Origin: a virus
Length of the DNA: 32,642 bases
Direction: 5' to 3' (one strand)
Virus record (IMG/VR): IMGVR_UViG_3300008450_010740
Location: 1 to 32,642 of that record
This document shows positions 1 through 8,285 of the stretch, one piece after another. A model generated the notes under the pieces. It was given only the letters and a program-made list of their open reading frames with translations, searched no databases and was not told the DNA's origin. Each line of letters opens with the position of its first letter. Positions within the stretch are counted from its first letter, which is position 1. The translations under genes were made by a program, and so were the position numbers.

Positions 1-1
1 A

Positions 2-2518
2 GGGTTAGGACTATGGTCTGGTGGTTCGACAGCAGCACCCGAGGTAGTGAGTGCTTTTCAAAACGGAAACGACCCTGAATATTTACTAACAGGAAAATCA
101 ACAGGCGGAAACGCTCTTGCTGGATTAGATAGCGTTCTACTAGTACCTTTCAGTTCAGTATCTGGAGATACCGGAGATGAAGCAACCACCTCTCAATCTC
201 TCTACTGCTATATCAAACTAGGATTGCTATTAGCCTACATACATAACTCGGCCATGATTTACGAGTTTAACAAAAGCGCTAATCAGAAAAAACCCTTAAT
301 CTACTTAAACTTTAATCCTAACAATAACCTCTGTTATAGAACTAATCACCAGTTTTCTGCCGATCCTACAGTCTGCATAGTACCCTTAGATGCATCAGAT
401 GCTGATTACGGAAAGCTTTTCACAATTAACAAAGTAAGCCCAGGTAGTGTACCTAATACAGCTGTAAACACAGCAGAGCTCTTTTCACCAACGGGAAGTC
501 CTTTCGGTTCTTCTTTTTTAAAAAACTGCAAGTATAAAGCAAGTGATACCGAAGGAAGAATAATGGAGATCTATTTGAATGTAGATTACCTTCTAGGAGT
601 TATAAGAAATTTTACAGATAGTGATAGAAATTTTAACGTTACTCTAGCAGCTTTTTTAGAGCAAATTCTAACAGATGTACAAAAAAGTTTAGGTAATGTT
701 AATGAATTTAGAGTAGGATATGACGACGACAGCAATACTCTTACAATATACGACGACCAGATATTAGATGCAAACCCAAAAGGTAAAGAGTCGAGTATAT
801 ACCAAGGAATACCTGTTACAGGACTACCTTCGGTTGCTAAGAGCTTCTCCCTTAATACTGAATTTAGCACCAAGCTAGGATCTATGCTTGCAATCACAGC
901 AATGGACCCCGGCAATCAGGTATCAACCCTTAATAAAGACGGTTCTACTTTTGCCGAGTTTAATGCCGGTGTAGTAGACAGACTTATGAAAAATAAAACT
1001 ACTGATGCCGGTCAAAAAACCGAGCAAAAATCAGGGCCGGTTCAACCGGTAGATAATGCTGGAGTGCTACAAGAAGCTCAAAGCTTTAATGAGTTTATGT
1101 TTCGATTCTACTCTGCTAACTCCTTAGCAGCTCCTAGAGAGGTTAAAATTCAAAATCTGGACGCTGCTAAGAACTACTACATTACTGCTGCAACTCTTCT
1201 TAAATCGAACCCCGGTGAAGCAGGAGGAGCGACTATGGGAGTAAGTGCTAACGGTATTATGCCGATATCAATCAACTTGACTATGGCAGGAATAAGTAAC
1301 CTGGTGCTGTATGAAGGATTTTGCATTCCAGGAGATAGACTTCCTTCAAAGTACAAAACTAACGGACTCCCTAAAGTAGGATTTATTGTATCCGGAATAA
1401 CACATGATATTTCTAATAACGCATGGAATACTACCATAAAGGGATCTATGATTAATCTACCTAAAAATGTTAAGGTAGCAGCATCTGTCTTAAACCAGTC
1501 TATAAAGAAAGGAGCTTACAAACCACCTGAAAAGCAAGAAGTAGTAGGTACGCCGACTTACAGTACAACAAAGAAAGCAGCTAAATGTTCCGGCAAAGCT
1601 CTTAAAATTGCAACCCTGGAGGATATTAATAAGTATGTTCCCGCAGCAGAACGTGGAAAAATCGGTGTTAAGAAATGGGCTGATGTAAAGAAAACTTTTC
1701 CTCTAAGAACAGCTGCTCAAGGAGTTCCAGTTCAAGCCGTACTCAACTGTAAAGAAAAAGCATCAGACTATAATAATCAACCTTTTGCTTTCCAAATGGC
1801 ATCTATTACCGATGGAAAGACTTGGACCAGAGCAGCAAAAGGTAATGCCAGCGGCATCTTTAAATATGTAACCATACACTACACGGTATCGAGTTACGAC
1901 AATCCGCTAACACACTATCAAAACACCTGGAATAGATCCGTAGATGTAAACCCTGCCAGTGCTGATTTTACTATCGGACGAACAGGAAAGATAGCTGGAT
2001 TTAGAGGATTTAAAAAATGGAAATCTAACCACTACGGTGATCCGACTTGGGGTGCATCTCCTAGTATGAATGCTAATAGTATAGGAATTGAAATGGAATC
2101 TTACGGTCCTGCCTTGCTGTGTACTTCTAGCGGTCAAATATTAAATTATAGCGGCGAGCGAGCCATACCTTACGATGAGTGTCATCTCTCTTATCCGGTT
2201 TATCGAGGACATAACTTATGGCAATCTCTAACAAGCGTTCAAATATCAGCATTAGCTAATCTACTACTAACCTTTATCAAGGACGGTATCTTAGCTCCTG
2301 GATTCAAATTTAATCCCGGCTATGATATATTATTCCCAGATAAAGGTTTACGAACAGCGCCTAAACCTTGTGTTGTAACACACGGTACAGGACAAGACCC
2401 TAGCAGAAAGATAGATACGATGCCTCAAAGCAATTTACTGGATATGCTATCAGAACTAGATGTTATTGCAGCAAGTGGAAAAAAAGATACTCTACCTTCT
2501 ATAAACTGGACTGGTTAA
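2..2518 (+). CDS. Tail/baseplate hub-like protein with C-terminal N-acetylmuramoyl-L-alanine amidase domain (5' partial)
   Basis: The reading frame is open to the left edge of the window, so the gene is cut off at its 5' end; the GTG at 47 is only an internal codon. The last third looks like an amidase_2/PGRP zinc amidase: a VTIHYT strand with a candidate zinc His at 1877-1879, a GIEMES segment near 2090, and a second His at 2381-2383 in a VTHGTGQDPSRKID stretch that resembles the family's GHRD...K.DPG end. The upstream ~500 residues resemble phage tail or baseplate hub proteins (a long beta-rich part ending in a ...GFIVSGITHDI... segment), but I recognise that only by general character. Likely role: a virion-borne enzyme that opens the cell wall during DNA entry. 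The amidase call is firm; the structural part is tentative. Confidence 0.75.
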   Translation, partial: GLGLWSGGSTAAPEVVSAFQNGNDPEYLLTGKSTGGNALAGLDSVLLVPFSSVSGDTGDEATTSQSLYCYIKLGLLLAYIHNSAMIYEFNKSANQKKPLIYLNFNPNNNLCYRTNHQFSADPTVCIVPLDASDADYGKLFTINKVSPGSVPNTAVNTAELFSPTGSPFGSSFLKNCKYKASDTEGRIMEIYLNVDYLLGVIRNFTDSDRNFNVTLAAFLEQILTDVQKSLGNVNEFRVGYDDDSNTLTIYDDQILDANPKGKESSIYQGIPVTGLPSVAKSFSLNTEFSTKLGSMLAITAMDPGNQVSTLNKDGSTFAEFNAGVVDRLMKNKTTDAGQKTEQKSGPVQPVDNAGVLQEAQSFNEFMFRFYSANSLAAPREVKIQNLDAAKNYYITAATLLKSNPGEAGGATMGVSANGIMPISINLTMAGISNLVLYEGFCIPGDRLPSKYKTNGLPKVGFIVSGITHDISNNAWNTTIKGSMINLPKNVKVAASVLNQSIKKGAYKPPEKQEVVGTPTYSTTKKAAKCSGKALKIATLEDINKYVPAAERGKIGVKKWADVKKTFPLRTAAQGVPVQAVLNCKEKASDYNNQPFAFQMASITDGKTWTRAAKGNASGIFKYVTIHYTVSSYDNPLTHYQNTWNRSVDVNPASADFTIGRTGKIAGFRGFKKWKSNHYGDPTWGASPSMNANSIGIEMESYGPALLCTSSGQILNYSGERAIPYDECHLSYPVYRGHNLWQSLTSVQISALANLLLTFIKDGILAPGFKFNPGYDILFPDKGLRTAPKPCVVTHGTGQDPSRKIDTMPQSNLLDMLSELDVIAASGKKDTLPSINWTG

Positions 2519-2531
2519 AACTAAATGTAGT

Positions 2532-3194
2532 ATGATTAGATATTATCCTAAAAACAGAATAATAACAAACCAGGTAACAACCGGAGGTGAATTTACAATA
2601 AAAGGAGAAGAATACAGAGGTTCTTATTATAAGACTTTTGATGGAAAATTTTTTACAGGATCAGATCCTTTTGATAGTAACGCTAATGTAAAACTTACAC
2701 CGATAGAAACCGCCTCTAATTTATCAGTTAGCACTGGTAAGTTTGACCTAGACGCTGTATTGAGCTACGAACAAATTAAAAATGTTTCTCTCGCACAAGG
2801 AGAGCCTGATACAGACGCTTATGGAGTTGTCTTAAGAGAGTTGACTCCCTACTACCCACAACCCACCCAGGAGGATTATGAACGAGGTTATTTTTTAAGG
2901 TACTTTGCAAAAAAAGTAAATGAATCTTCTAACATTATAGAGATTTCAAAAGAGAATTATGATACTATGAGGAATAGAAAGTCTAGACTACAAGATTATC
3001 TTTATCAAGTTATAGACTTATTTTGGAAGCTAACAGGACCTCTAAAGGACGATAGAGTAAATAAGCAATACCCTGTTGCTGGTATCGTAGATACGAATAA
3101 AAGACTTGTGGAGACTAAAGATAAAACTTTTCCTGGATTAAAGACTTATATCGGTGAAGAGTATAGCAAGTTTGCGGTACCAAGTAAAAGTTGA
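2532..3194 (+). CDS. Hypothetical protein, possibly virion-associated
   Basis: A 220-residue protein that starts 13 bp after the hub-amidase gene and reads in the same direction, so it is probably co-transcribed with it. I recognise no enzyme motif. The N-terminal 60 residues are rich in Gly, Tyr and Phe with short beta-like segments (IKGEEYRGSYYKTFDGKFF), the middle is charged and helical, and there is no signal peptide or membrane segment. Position next to a tail gene suggests a structural or assembly protein, which is inference from context only. Confidence 0.6.
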   Translation: MIRYYPKNRIITNQVTTGGEFTIKGEEYRGSYYKTFDGKFFTGSDPFDSNANVKLTPIETASNLSVSTGKFDLDAVLSYEQIKNVSLAQGEPDTDAYGVVLRELTPYYPQPTQEDYERGYFLRYFAKKVNESSNIIEISKENYDTMRNRKSRLQDYLYQVIDLFWKLTGPLKDDRVNKQYPVAGIVDTNKRLVETKDKTFPGLKTYIGEEYSKFAVPSKS

Positions 3195-3221
3195 TAAGTA
3201 GAAATAACTTCTATATTTTTA
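3191..3221 (+). promoter_or_regulatory. Predicted promoter TTGATA-N17-TATTTTTA
   Basis: TTGATA at 3191-3196 and TATTTTTA at 3214-3221 are 17 nt apart, the same spacing as other predicted promoters in this window. The second box fits the Bacteroidetes TAnnTTTR element. It overlaps the stop codon of the preceding gene and lies just before the polymerase-like gene at 3238. Confidence 0.55.
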
Positions 3222-3237
3222 TTGTAAATAAAGGTTA

Positions 3238-4569
3238 ATGCACTACATAGTAGAAACTCAAGAACAGTTAGAAAAGTTAGGAGAGAAGCTAGATTCATGC
3301 TTCATAAATCTAATCTCTAATAACGATAATCAGCATCCCCGTCTAGCAAAACCTTCTCTACTTTACATACGTCCCGTATCGGAAAACAAAGGATATATTG
3401 TAGTTCTAGATCATTCGGAAGGCTTTTCACTTAATATACTCGAAGTAGTTAAGGTACTATCGAAAGCTAGTAAGATATACTGTTTAAACAGTAAATACCA
3501 TTCATATTACTTAGATCTTTCTTTAATAGACCTCAATTATTGTTTTTTAGAAAGAGGGGAGAAACCTATGGAGAATAGGGGAGATTCACCCCTTATAAAC
3601 ATCTACTATCAACGATACACCGGTGTTTACAAAGATATAAACAGAGTTATACCGATATCGAAACTCTACGAATACTGGGAAGAGCTTTATATTAAAGTTG
3701 AGACCTGTATTAAGACTTTTCGTTTAGATCTAGAATTTTATTCTCAATACGAAAAAGTTTATAAAAAGGTAGAAGAAGCAGGACTTAAAATAGATACTCA
3801 ATGCTTTGGAGAATTTTTTACTCCGCACAGTATAACAGATTCTTACGAAGATCAGATAATATATACAAACTATAACCTGTACAATGTAACTGCGAGACCT
3901 ACAAATGCATTCAACGGTATTAACTTTCTAGCCCTAAATAAAGAAAACCACTCTAGAAAATGCTTCATACCTCAGAACCATTACTTTGTCGAGTTTGATT
4001 TTGATGCATACCACGTAAGACTTATTGCTAATTTGATTAACTTCGAATTACCAGAAGATCAATCGATTCATACATATTTTGCAAAACAGTACTTTAACAG
4101 AGATACTATCACAGAAGAAGAATATAAGGAAGCTAAGCAAATAACCTTCCAAAACATATACGGAGGCATTAAAGAAGAGTATAGAGAGATTCCTTTCTAC
4201 AAAGCTCTAAGCACCTACCTTGATGATCTTTGGAATACATACCAGTACGGGAAAGGAGTTCAATTACCGACTGGACGAACCTTACAAGTATCCGAAGACA
4301 TATACTTACTCAAACTATTTAATTACTTTATACAAAATTTAGAAACTAAAACAAACGTAGAATTACTGACAAAACTTCAAGCTATATTAGAAGGGAAGAA
4401 GAGTTTTATAAGCCTAGTAGTATACGACTCTTTCTTATTAGATTTTAACGTAGAGGACGGAAAAGAACTCCTGCTAGAGATTGTTAGCCTCTTGCGAGAA
4501 AGTAAATATCCGGTAAAAGCAAAGTACGGTAAGGATTACGATTCTTTAATGAAAACCAACTATTTATGA
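3238..4569 (+). CDS. DNA polymerase family A-like protein (short)
   Basis: The C-terminal half has the order of motifs of a Pol I-type palm. Residues 220-233 resemble the Rx(S)xxPNLQN region. Motif A is VEFDFDAYHVR with Asp254 as the first metal ligand. Motif B is AKQITFQNIYG with Lys300 and Tyr308. Motif C is VVYDSF with Asp397. Motif C normally reads HDE, so here His is Tyr and Glu is Ser. At 443 residues it is much shorter than typical phage or bacterial Pol A; the first ~200 residues show no exonuclease motif I can recognise. It begins a replication block under its own predicted promoter and overlaps the next gene by ATGA. It may be the replicative polymerase, a repair polymerase, or a divergent non-replicative relative. 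Confidence 0.75.
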   Translation: MHYIVETQEQLEKLGEKLDSCFINLISNNDNQHPRLAKPSLLYIRPVSENKGYIVVLDHSEGFSLNILEVVKVLSKASKIYCLNSKYHSYYLDLSLIDLNYCFLERGEKPMENRGDSPLINIYYQRYTGVYKDINRVIPISKLYEYWEELYIKVETCIKTFRLDLEFYSQYEKVYKKVEEAGLKIDTQCFGEFFTPHSITDSYEDQIIYTNYNLYNVTARPTNAFNGINFLALNKENHSRKCFIPQNHYFVEFDFDAYHVRLIANLINFELPEDQSIHTYFAKQYFNRDTITEEEYKEAKQITFQNIYGGIKEEYREIPFYKALSTYLDDLWNTYQYGKGVQLPTGRTLQVSEDIYLLKLFNYFIQNLETKTNVELLTKLQAILEGKKSFISLVVYDSFLLDFNVEDGKELLLEIVSLLRESKYPVKAKYGKDYDSLMKTNYL

Positions 4570-4988
4570 TAGATAATTTCGACTACAGCGGTATTGATTA
4601 TATGAATAGACTGTTTTGTACATTCACATCAAAGGAGAGTTTAGACACTACTCTCGATCAGATTAAATCCCACTATAAGATTCTGTACAATAAAATATTT
4701 GTATTAGAGTCTAAGGATTGTACGGATTTGCTCTGCACATATAATATTGATACAGAAAATACAACTCCTTATATTCTCAACAATACGATCCTTCTTCACA
4801 GAAAGAAAGAATCAAACACACTGTATACTATTAATGCCTTAAACATTCTAATAAGGCAGTTAAACGAAGGGATTCTAGATACAAGCTATAGAATTTCATG
4901 GGCGGATTATAAAAATACAGTACTACTAACACAGGGAGATGATATCCGCCTCCTAAGCACTAAGATACATAAGATAATTAGCCTCTAA
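4566..4988 (+). CDS. Hypothetical protein
   Basis: A 140-residue protein whose ATG overlaps the stop codon of the polymerase-like gene (ATGA), so the two are likely translationally coupled. No motif, signal peptide or membrane segment is visible; it is rich in Leu, Ile, Asn and Thr. The overlap suggests a partner of the polymerase, as inference only. It ends just before a strong predicted promoter at 4995. Confidence 0.6.
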   Translation: MIDNFDYSGIDYMNRLFCTFTSKESLDTTLDQIKSHYKILYNKIFVLESKDCTDLLCTYNIDTENTTPYILNNTILLHRKKESNTLYTINALNILIRQLNEGILDTSYRISWADYKNTVLLTQGDDIRLLSTKIHKIISL

Positions 4989-4994
4989 AAAAAG

Positions 4995-5025
4995 TTGGCT
5001 GTTATCATTTTTTTCATTATCTTAG
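4995..5025 (+). promoter_or_regulatory. Predicted promoter TTGGCT-N17-TATCTTAG
   Basis: TTGGCT (4995-5000) preceded by an A-run, 17 nt, then TATCTTAG (5018-5025). The same A-run plus GTTGGCT context occurs at 24062 before the Hsp20 gene. It would drive the SSB and UvsX genes. Confidence 0.7.
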
Positions 5026-5066
5026 TTTAAGATATATGTTCACTTTTAATTTTAAAATACATCAAA

Positions 5067-5915
5067 ATGGCTATGAACGTAAGTTTAATTAAGCAAAAAT
5101 TGGCCAGCTTGCAAACCCGCGGTGGCGGTGGCAAAAGCAAGATCGCTGAGTCAATTTGGAAAGCGCCAATTGGCAAATTCCAGGTAAGGATGCTTCCTGC
5201 CAAATGGAATAAAGAAAATCCTTTTAAGGAAGTCTTTTTCCACTACGGTATTAACAACCGTACTATGATCTCTCTTGTTAACTTCGGAGAGAAAGACCCA
5301 ATCGTAGAGTTTTCAGAAAGCTTGAAAAAGCAAACTTACACGGTTGAGAATTTTAAACTAGCTAAAAAGCTAGAACCGAAGATGAGAGTATTTGCACCAG
5401 TTATCGTTAGAGGCGAAGAAGACAAGGGCGTACGTCTTTGGGAATTCGGTAAAGAGGTTTATATGGAGCTTCTTGCTGTAGCAGAAGACGAAGATGTAGG
5501 AGATTACACCGATACTTACCAAGGTCGCGATCTTATCGTAGAGACAGTAGGTCCTGATCAGAGCGGACGTCAGTTTAACAAGACTTCAGTTCGTGTTAAG
5601 ACTAAACAAACTCCTGCTTCTGAAGATGCTAAACAGCTTAAAGTCTGGCTTGAAACACAACCAGATCCGATTGAGCTGTACAGAAAGCCGACATACGAAG
5701 AACTTAAGCAAGGTCTTTACGAATGGTTGAACCCCGGTAGTACTGAAGCTACAGAAGAAGAGGAAGAGACTGAAACACCAGCTCCAGCAACAGCACAGCC
5801 TGCTGCTCCTAAGAACAGTAAGTATTCTCTAAACGTAAAACAAAAGCCGGATATCGATAAAGAGTTCGATGATCTTTTTAAAGAAGATACTCCCGGTAAT
5901 GACCTTCCGTTCTAA
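5067..5915 (+). CDS. Single-stranded DNA-binding protein, T4 gp32-like
   Basis: 282 residues with the three-part plan of T4 gp32: a basic N-terminus (residues 1-25, KQKLASLQTRGGGGKSK) of the kind used for cooperative binding, a central domain with the gp32-type start WKAPIGKFQVRMLPAKWN and an aromatic-rich core (FFHYGINNRTM), and a low-complexity acidic linker (TEEEEETETPAPATAQ) leading to a C-terminal acidic tail ending DDLFKEDTPGNDLPF that would recruit replication partners. The Cys/His zinc site of T4 gp32 is not visible. It would coat ssDNA at the replication fork and recombination intermediates. The uvsX gene follows 12 bp later, a classical functional pair. Confidence 0.88.
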   Translation: MAMNVSLIKQKLASLQTRGGGGKSKIAESIWKAPIGKFQVRMLPAKWNKENPFKEVFFHYGINNRTMISLVNFGEKDPIVEFSESLKKQTYTVENFKLAKKLEPKMRVFAPVIVRGEEDKGVRLWEFGKEVYMELLAVAEDEDVGDYTDTYQGRDLIVETVGPDQSGRQFNKTSVRVKTKQTPASEDAKQLKVWLETQPDPIELYRKPTYEELKQGLYEWLNPGSTEATEEEEETETPAPATAQPAAPKNSKYSLNVKQKPDIDKEFDDLFKEDTPGNDLPF

Positions 5916-5927
5916 TAAAAACAAAAT

Positions 5928-7004
5928 ATGGCAAAAGCTAAAGAATCGTTAAATACGACTATTTCAAAAGCTATCAAAGGCGGATTTGATTTAGAAGGTT
6001 TCAAGAAAAATAAATTCCTAGTAGGGAATGTAAAGTTTAAAGAAGATAAGTGGATTGAACTATCCCAATCTTACCAAGACGTTCTATCTATCCCAGGAAT
6101 ACCGATGGGCCATATTACACTACTTAGAGGACATTCTGATACAGGTAAGACAACCGCCCTTCTAGAAGCAGCAGTGTCTGCACAGAAGAAAGGTATCTTA
6201 CCTGTATTCATTATAACCGAGATGAAATGGTCTTGGGAACATGCTAAACAGATGGGCTTTCAAGTAGATGAAATTGCAGACCCCGATACTGGCGAAGTTG
6301 TAGACTATAAAGGATTCTTTATCTATGTGGATAGATCATCCTTAAATACTATCGAGGATGTAGCAGCTTTTATCGCAGATCTTTTAGATGAGCAGAAGAA
6401 AGGTAACCTACCTTACGACCTGTTATTCTTATGGGACTCTGTAGGAAGTATACCATCCCGACTTTCGGTTGAATCCAACAAGAACAATAACGAATGGAAC
6501 GCCGGAGCAATGTCTCAACAATTCGGGAACTTTATCAATCAGAAGATTGTACTATCCAGAAAAGAATCTCAACCTTTTACTAACACCTTACTTGCTGTAA
6601 ATAAGATCTGGGTTGCAAAACCCGGAAGTCCGATGGAGCAACCTAAGATGAAGAATAAAGGAGGTGATACCATGTTCTTCGACGCTTCACTTATTATTAC
6701 ATTCGGTAATGTATCTAACAGTGGTACTAATAAGATCAAAGCAACTAAAAACGGTAAGAACGTTGAGTTTGCTAAGAGAACAAAAGTTAGCTGTGATAAG
6801 AACCATATTACCGGTGTAACAACTGAAGGTAGAATTATCATGACTGTACACGGGTTTATTCCTGATGATAAGAAAGCGATTGATAATTATAAAAAAGAAC
6901 ACTCAAAGGAATGGCTGCAGATACTAGGCAGTAAAGATTTTGACGTAGTTGAAGAGACAGAAGAAGATATTAAAGACATATTTGAAGCATCCGACAGTGA
7001 ATAA
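5928..7004 (+). CDS. uvsX: UvsX/RecA-like recombinase
   Basis: 358 residues with a RecA/UvsX ATPase core: Walker A GHSDTGKT at residues 68-75, an ITEMKWSWEHAKQMGF segment after it, and Walker B LLFLWDSVGS near residue 165. The overall length and the acidic C-terminus (EETEEDIKDIFEASDSE) fit phage UvsX. It would form filaments on ssDNA and drive strand exchange for recombination-dependent replication, in partnership with the gp32-like protein just upstream. Its last codons overlap the start of the nuclease gene. Confidence 0.92.
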   Translation: MAKAKESLNTTISKAIKGGFDLEGFKKNKFLVGNVKFKEDKWIELSQSYQDVLSIPGIPMGHITLLRGHSDTGKTTALLEAAVSAQKKGILPVFIITEMKWSWEHAKQMGFQVDEIADPDTGEVVDYKGFFIYVDRSSLNTIEDVAAFIADLLDEQKKGNLPYDLLFLWDSVGSIPSRLSVESNKNNNEWNAGAMSQQFGNFINQKIVLSRKESQPFTNTLLAVNKIWVAKPGSPMEQPKMKNKGGDTMFFDASLIITFGNVSNSGTNKIKATKNGKNVEFAKRTKVSCDKNHITGVTTEGRIIMTVHGFIPDDKKAIDNYKKEHSKEWLQILGSKDFDVVEETEEDIKDIFEASDSE

Positions 7005-8031
7005 AGAATACCAAGCTATATTTAATAGCCTAAAAGAATCGAAACAAGAGACCCTGCATTTACATAGCAGGGTTCTCTTAATCGATAGCATGAACACCTT
7101 TTTAAGATCCTTTGTAATGGTGAAGCATTTGAATGCTCACGGTCACCATATAGGAGGTCTAACCGGGTACTTAAAGTCTATAGGATTTGTTATCCGAACT
7201 ATAAAACCAACTCGAGTTATTTTAGTATTCGATGGACTAGGAGGATCTACAGCAAAACGAAACCTCTACCCTGAATACAAAGCTAATAGAAAGTTAACCA
7301 GAGTTACCAACTGGGACGGGTTTGATACGAAGGAAGAAGAATCAGAAGCTATAACAAACCAGATTGTAAGGCTGATAGACTACCTAAGACAACTCCCTGT
7401 TGATTTACTTATAGTAGATAAGGTAGAAGCAGACGATGTAATCGGGTATTTATCTAAACAGTTAGAAGAAGAAGTATACATCGTATCTTCCGATAAAGAC
7501 TACTTACAGCTTGTCAACGACAGAGTAACGCTGTACAGTCCTATAAAGAAGAAATTCTACTCTCCTAAAGCAGTGGTAGATGAATTAGGTATTACTCCTC
7601 AAAATTACTTAAACTATAAAATACTTGCAGGAGATCAATCAGATAATGTACCCGGTATTAGAGGCCTTCAAGCAAAAAAGATACTTAAACTTTTTCCAGA
7701 GTTTAAACAGTCAACAAGGTACACACTACCTCACATACTAGAAGCATCAGAAGAGCGATTAGAGCAAAATAAACTCTACGGTAGCATACTTCAATACAGG
7801 AAGCAGTTAGAGATAAACGAGACTCTAATGAACCTACACGAACCTTTAATTTCAGAAGAAAATAAAGAACTTATAAGAAGTGTTCTAGACGACCCTCAAC
7901 AGGATATGAACAACGCCGCTTTCTTGAGGATGTACAATGAAGATATGCTAGGAGGGAGTATTGCTAATCCCCAAATGTGGTTACATGATACCTTCACTTA
8001 CCTAAAAGCCTACAAGAAGAAAGTTGGATAA
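6997..8031 (+). CDS. 5'-3' exonuclease / RNase H-like flap endonuclease
   Basis: A FEN-family nuclease like T4 RNase H or the T5 flap endonuclease. Visible acidic metal-site motifs are, in order: LLIDSMNTF, ILVFDGLGG followed by a K/R-rich YPEYKANR helix, KVEADDVIGYL, IVSSDKDYLQLV, and LAGDQSDNVPGIRGLQAKK, the helix-hairpin-helix segment. It would remove RNA primers and 5' flaps. The start is uncertain: the frame opens with TTG at 6949, but GTG at 6997 (GTGAATAA, overlapping the uvsX stop by 8 bp) is more economical and still includes the first catalytic motif, whereas the first ATG (7090) falls inside that motif and would break it. About 345 residues with the GTG start. Confidence 0.85.
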   Translation: MNKEYQAIFNSLKESKQETLHLHSRVLLIDSMNTFLRSFVMVKHLNAHGHHIGGLTGYLKSIGFVIRTIKPTRVILVFDGLGGSTAKRNLYPEYKANRKLTRVTNWDGFDTKEEESEAITNQIVRLIDYLRQLPVDLLIVDKVEADDVIGYLSKQLEEEVYIVSSDKDYLQLVNDRVTLYSPIKKKFYSPKAVVDELGITPQNYLNYKILAGDQSDNVPGIRGLQAKKILKLFPEFKQSTRYTLPHILEASEERLEQNKLYGSILQYRKQLEINETLMNLHEPLISEENKELIRSVLDDPQQDMNNAAFLRMYNEDMLGGSIANPQMWLHDTFTYLKAYKKKVG

Positions 8032-8054
8032 TTGAATAGAATTAGTTATTTTAA
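8024..8054 (+). promoter_or_regulatory. Possible promoter TTGGAT-N17-TATTTTAA
   Basis: TTGGAT at 8024-8029 and TATTTTAA at 8047-8054 keep the 17-nt spacing of the other promoters, with one departure from TAnnTTTR. It lies before the small gene at 8078 and the helicase. Confidence 0.45.
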
Positions 8055-8077
8055 ATTACAGAAAAAATAAAAGCTAT

Positions 8078-8272
8078 ATGTTTAAATTAGTTTACAACGT
8101 AGATCAGAAAAGAGTTTCTATTACTAACTACAATGACCCTGACAGTAAAGCTACTCTCTACAGAAACGCAGAAGTTAAATTCTTCTACCCTGAACAGATT
8201 ATAGAGATCCATTCAGATGACAAATTTAAGTCCATTCTACCTCTCGGCCTCACTTTTGTTCTTTTTGAATAA
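8078..8272 (+). CDS. Small hypothetical protein
   Basis: 64 residues, no recognisable motif, mixed beta-like sequence (MFKLVYNVDQKRVSITNY) without a membrane segment. It lies between the nuclease and helicase genes, 13 bp before the helicase start, with an A-rich leader. Possibly a small replication accessory protein, from position only. Confidence 0.55.
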   Translation: MFKLVYNVDQKRVSITNYNDPDSKATLYRNAEVKFFYPEQIIEIHSDDKFKSILPLGLTFVLFE

Positions 8273-8285
8273 TCTAAAATAAAAT

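Noticed and set aside
6949-6999. TTG at 6949 as the start of the FEN-like nuclease
   Set aside because: It would overlap uvsX by 56 bp with a rare start; GTG at 6997 fits the usual short overlap and keeps all catalytic motifs.
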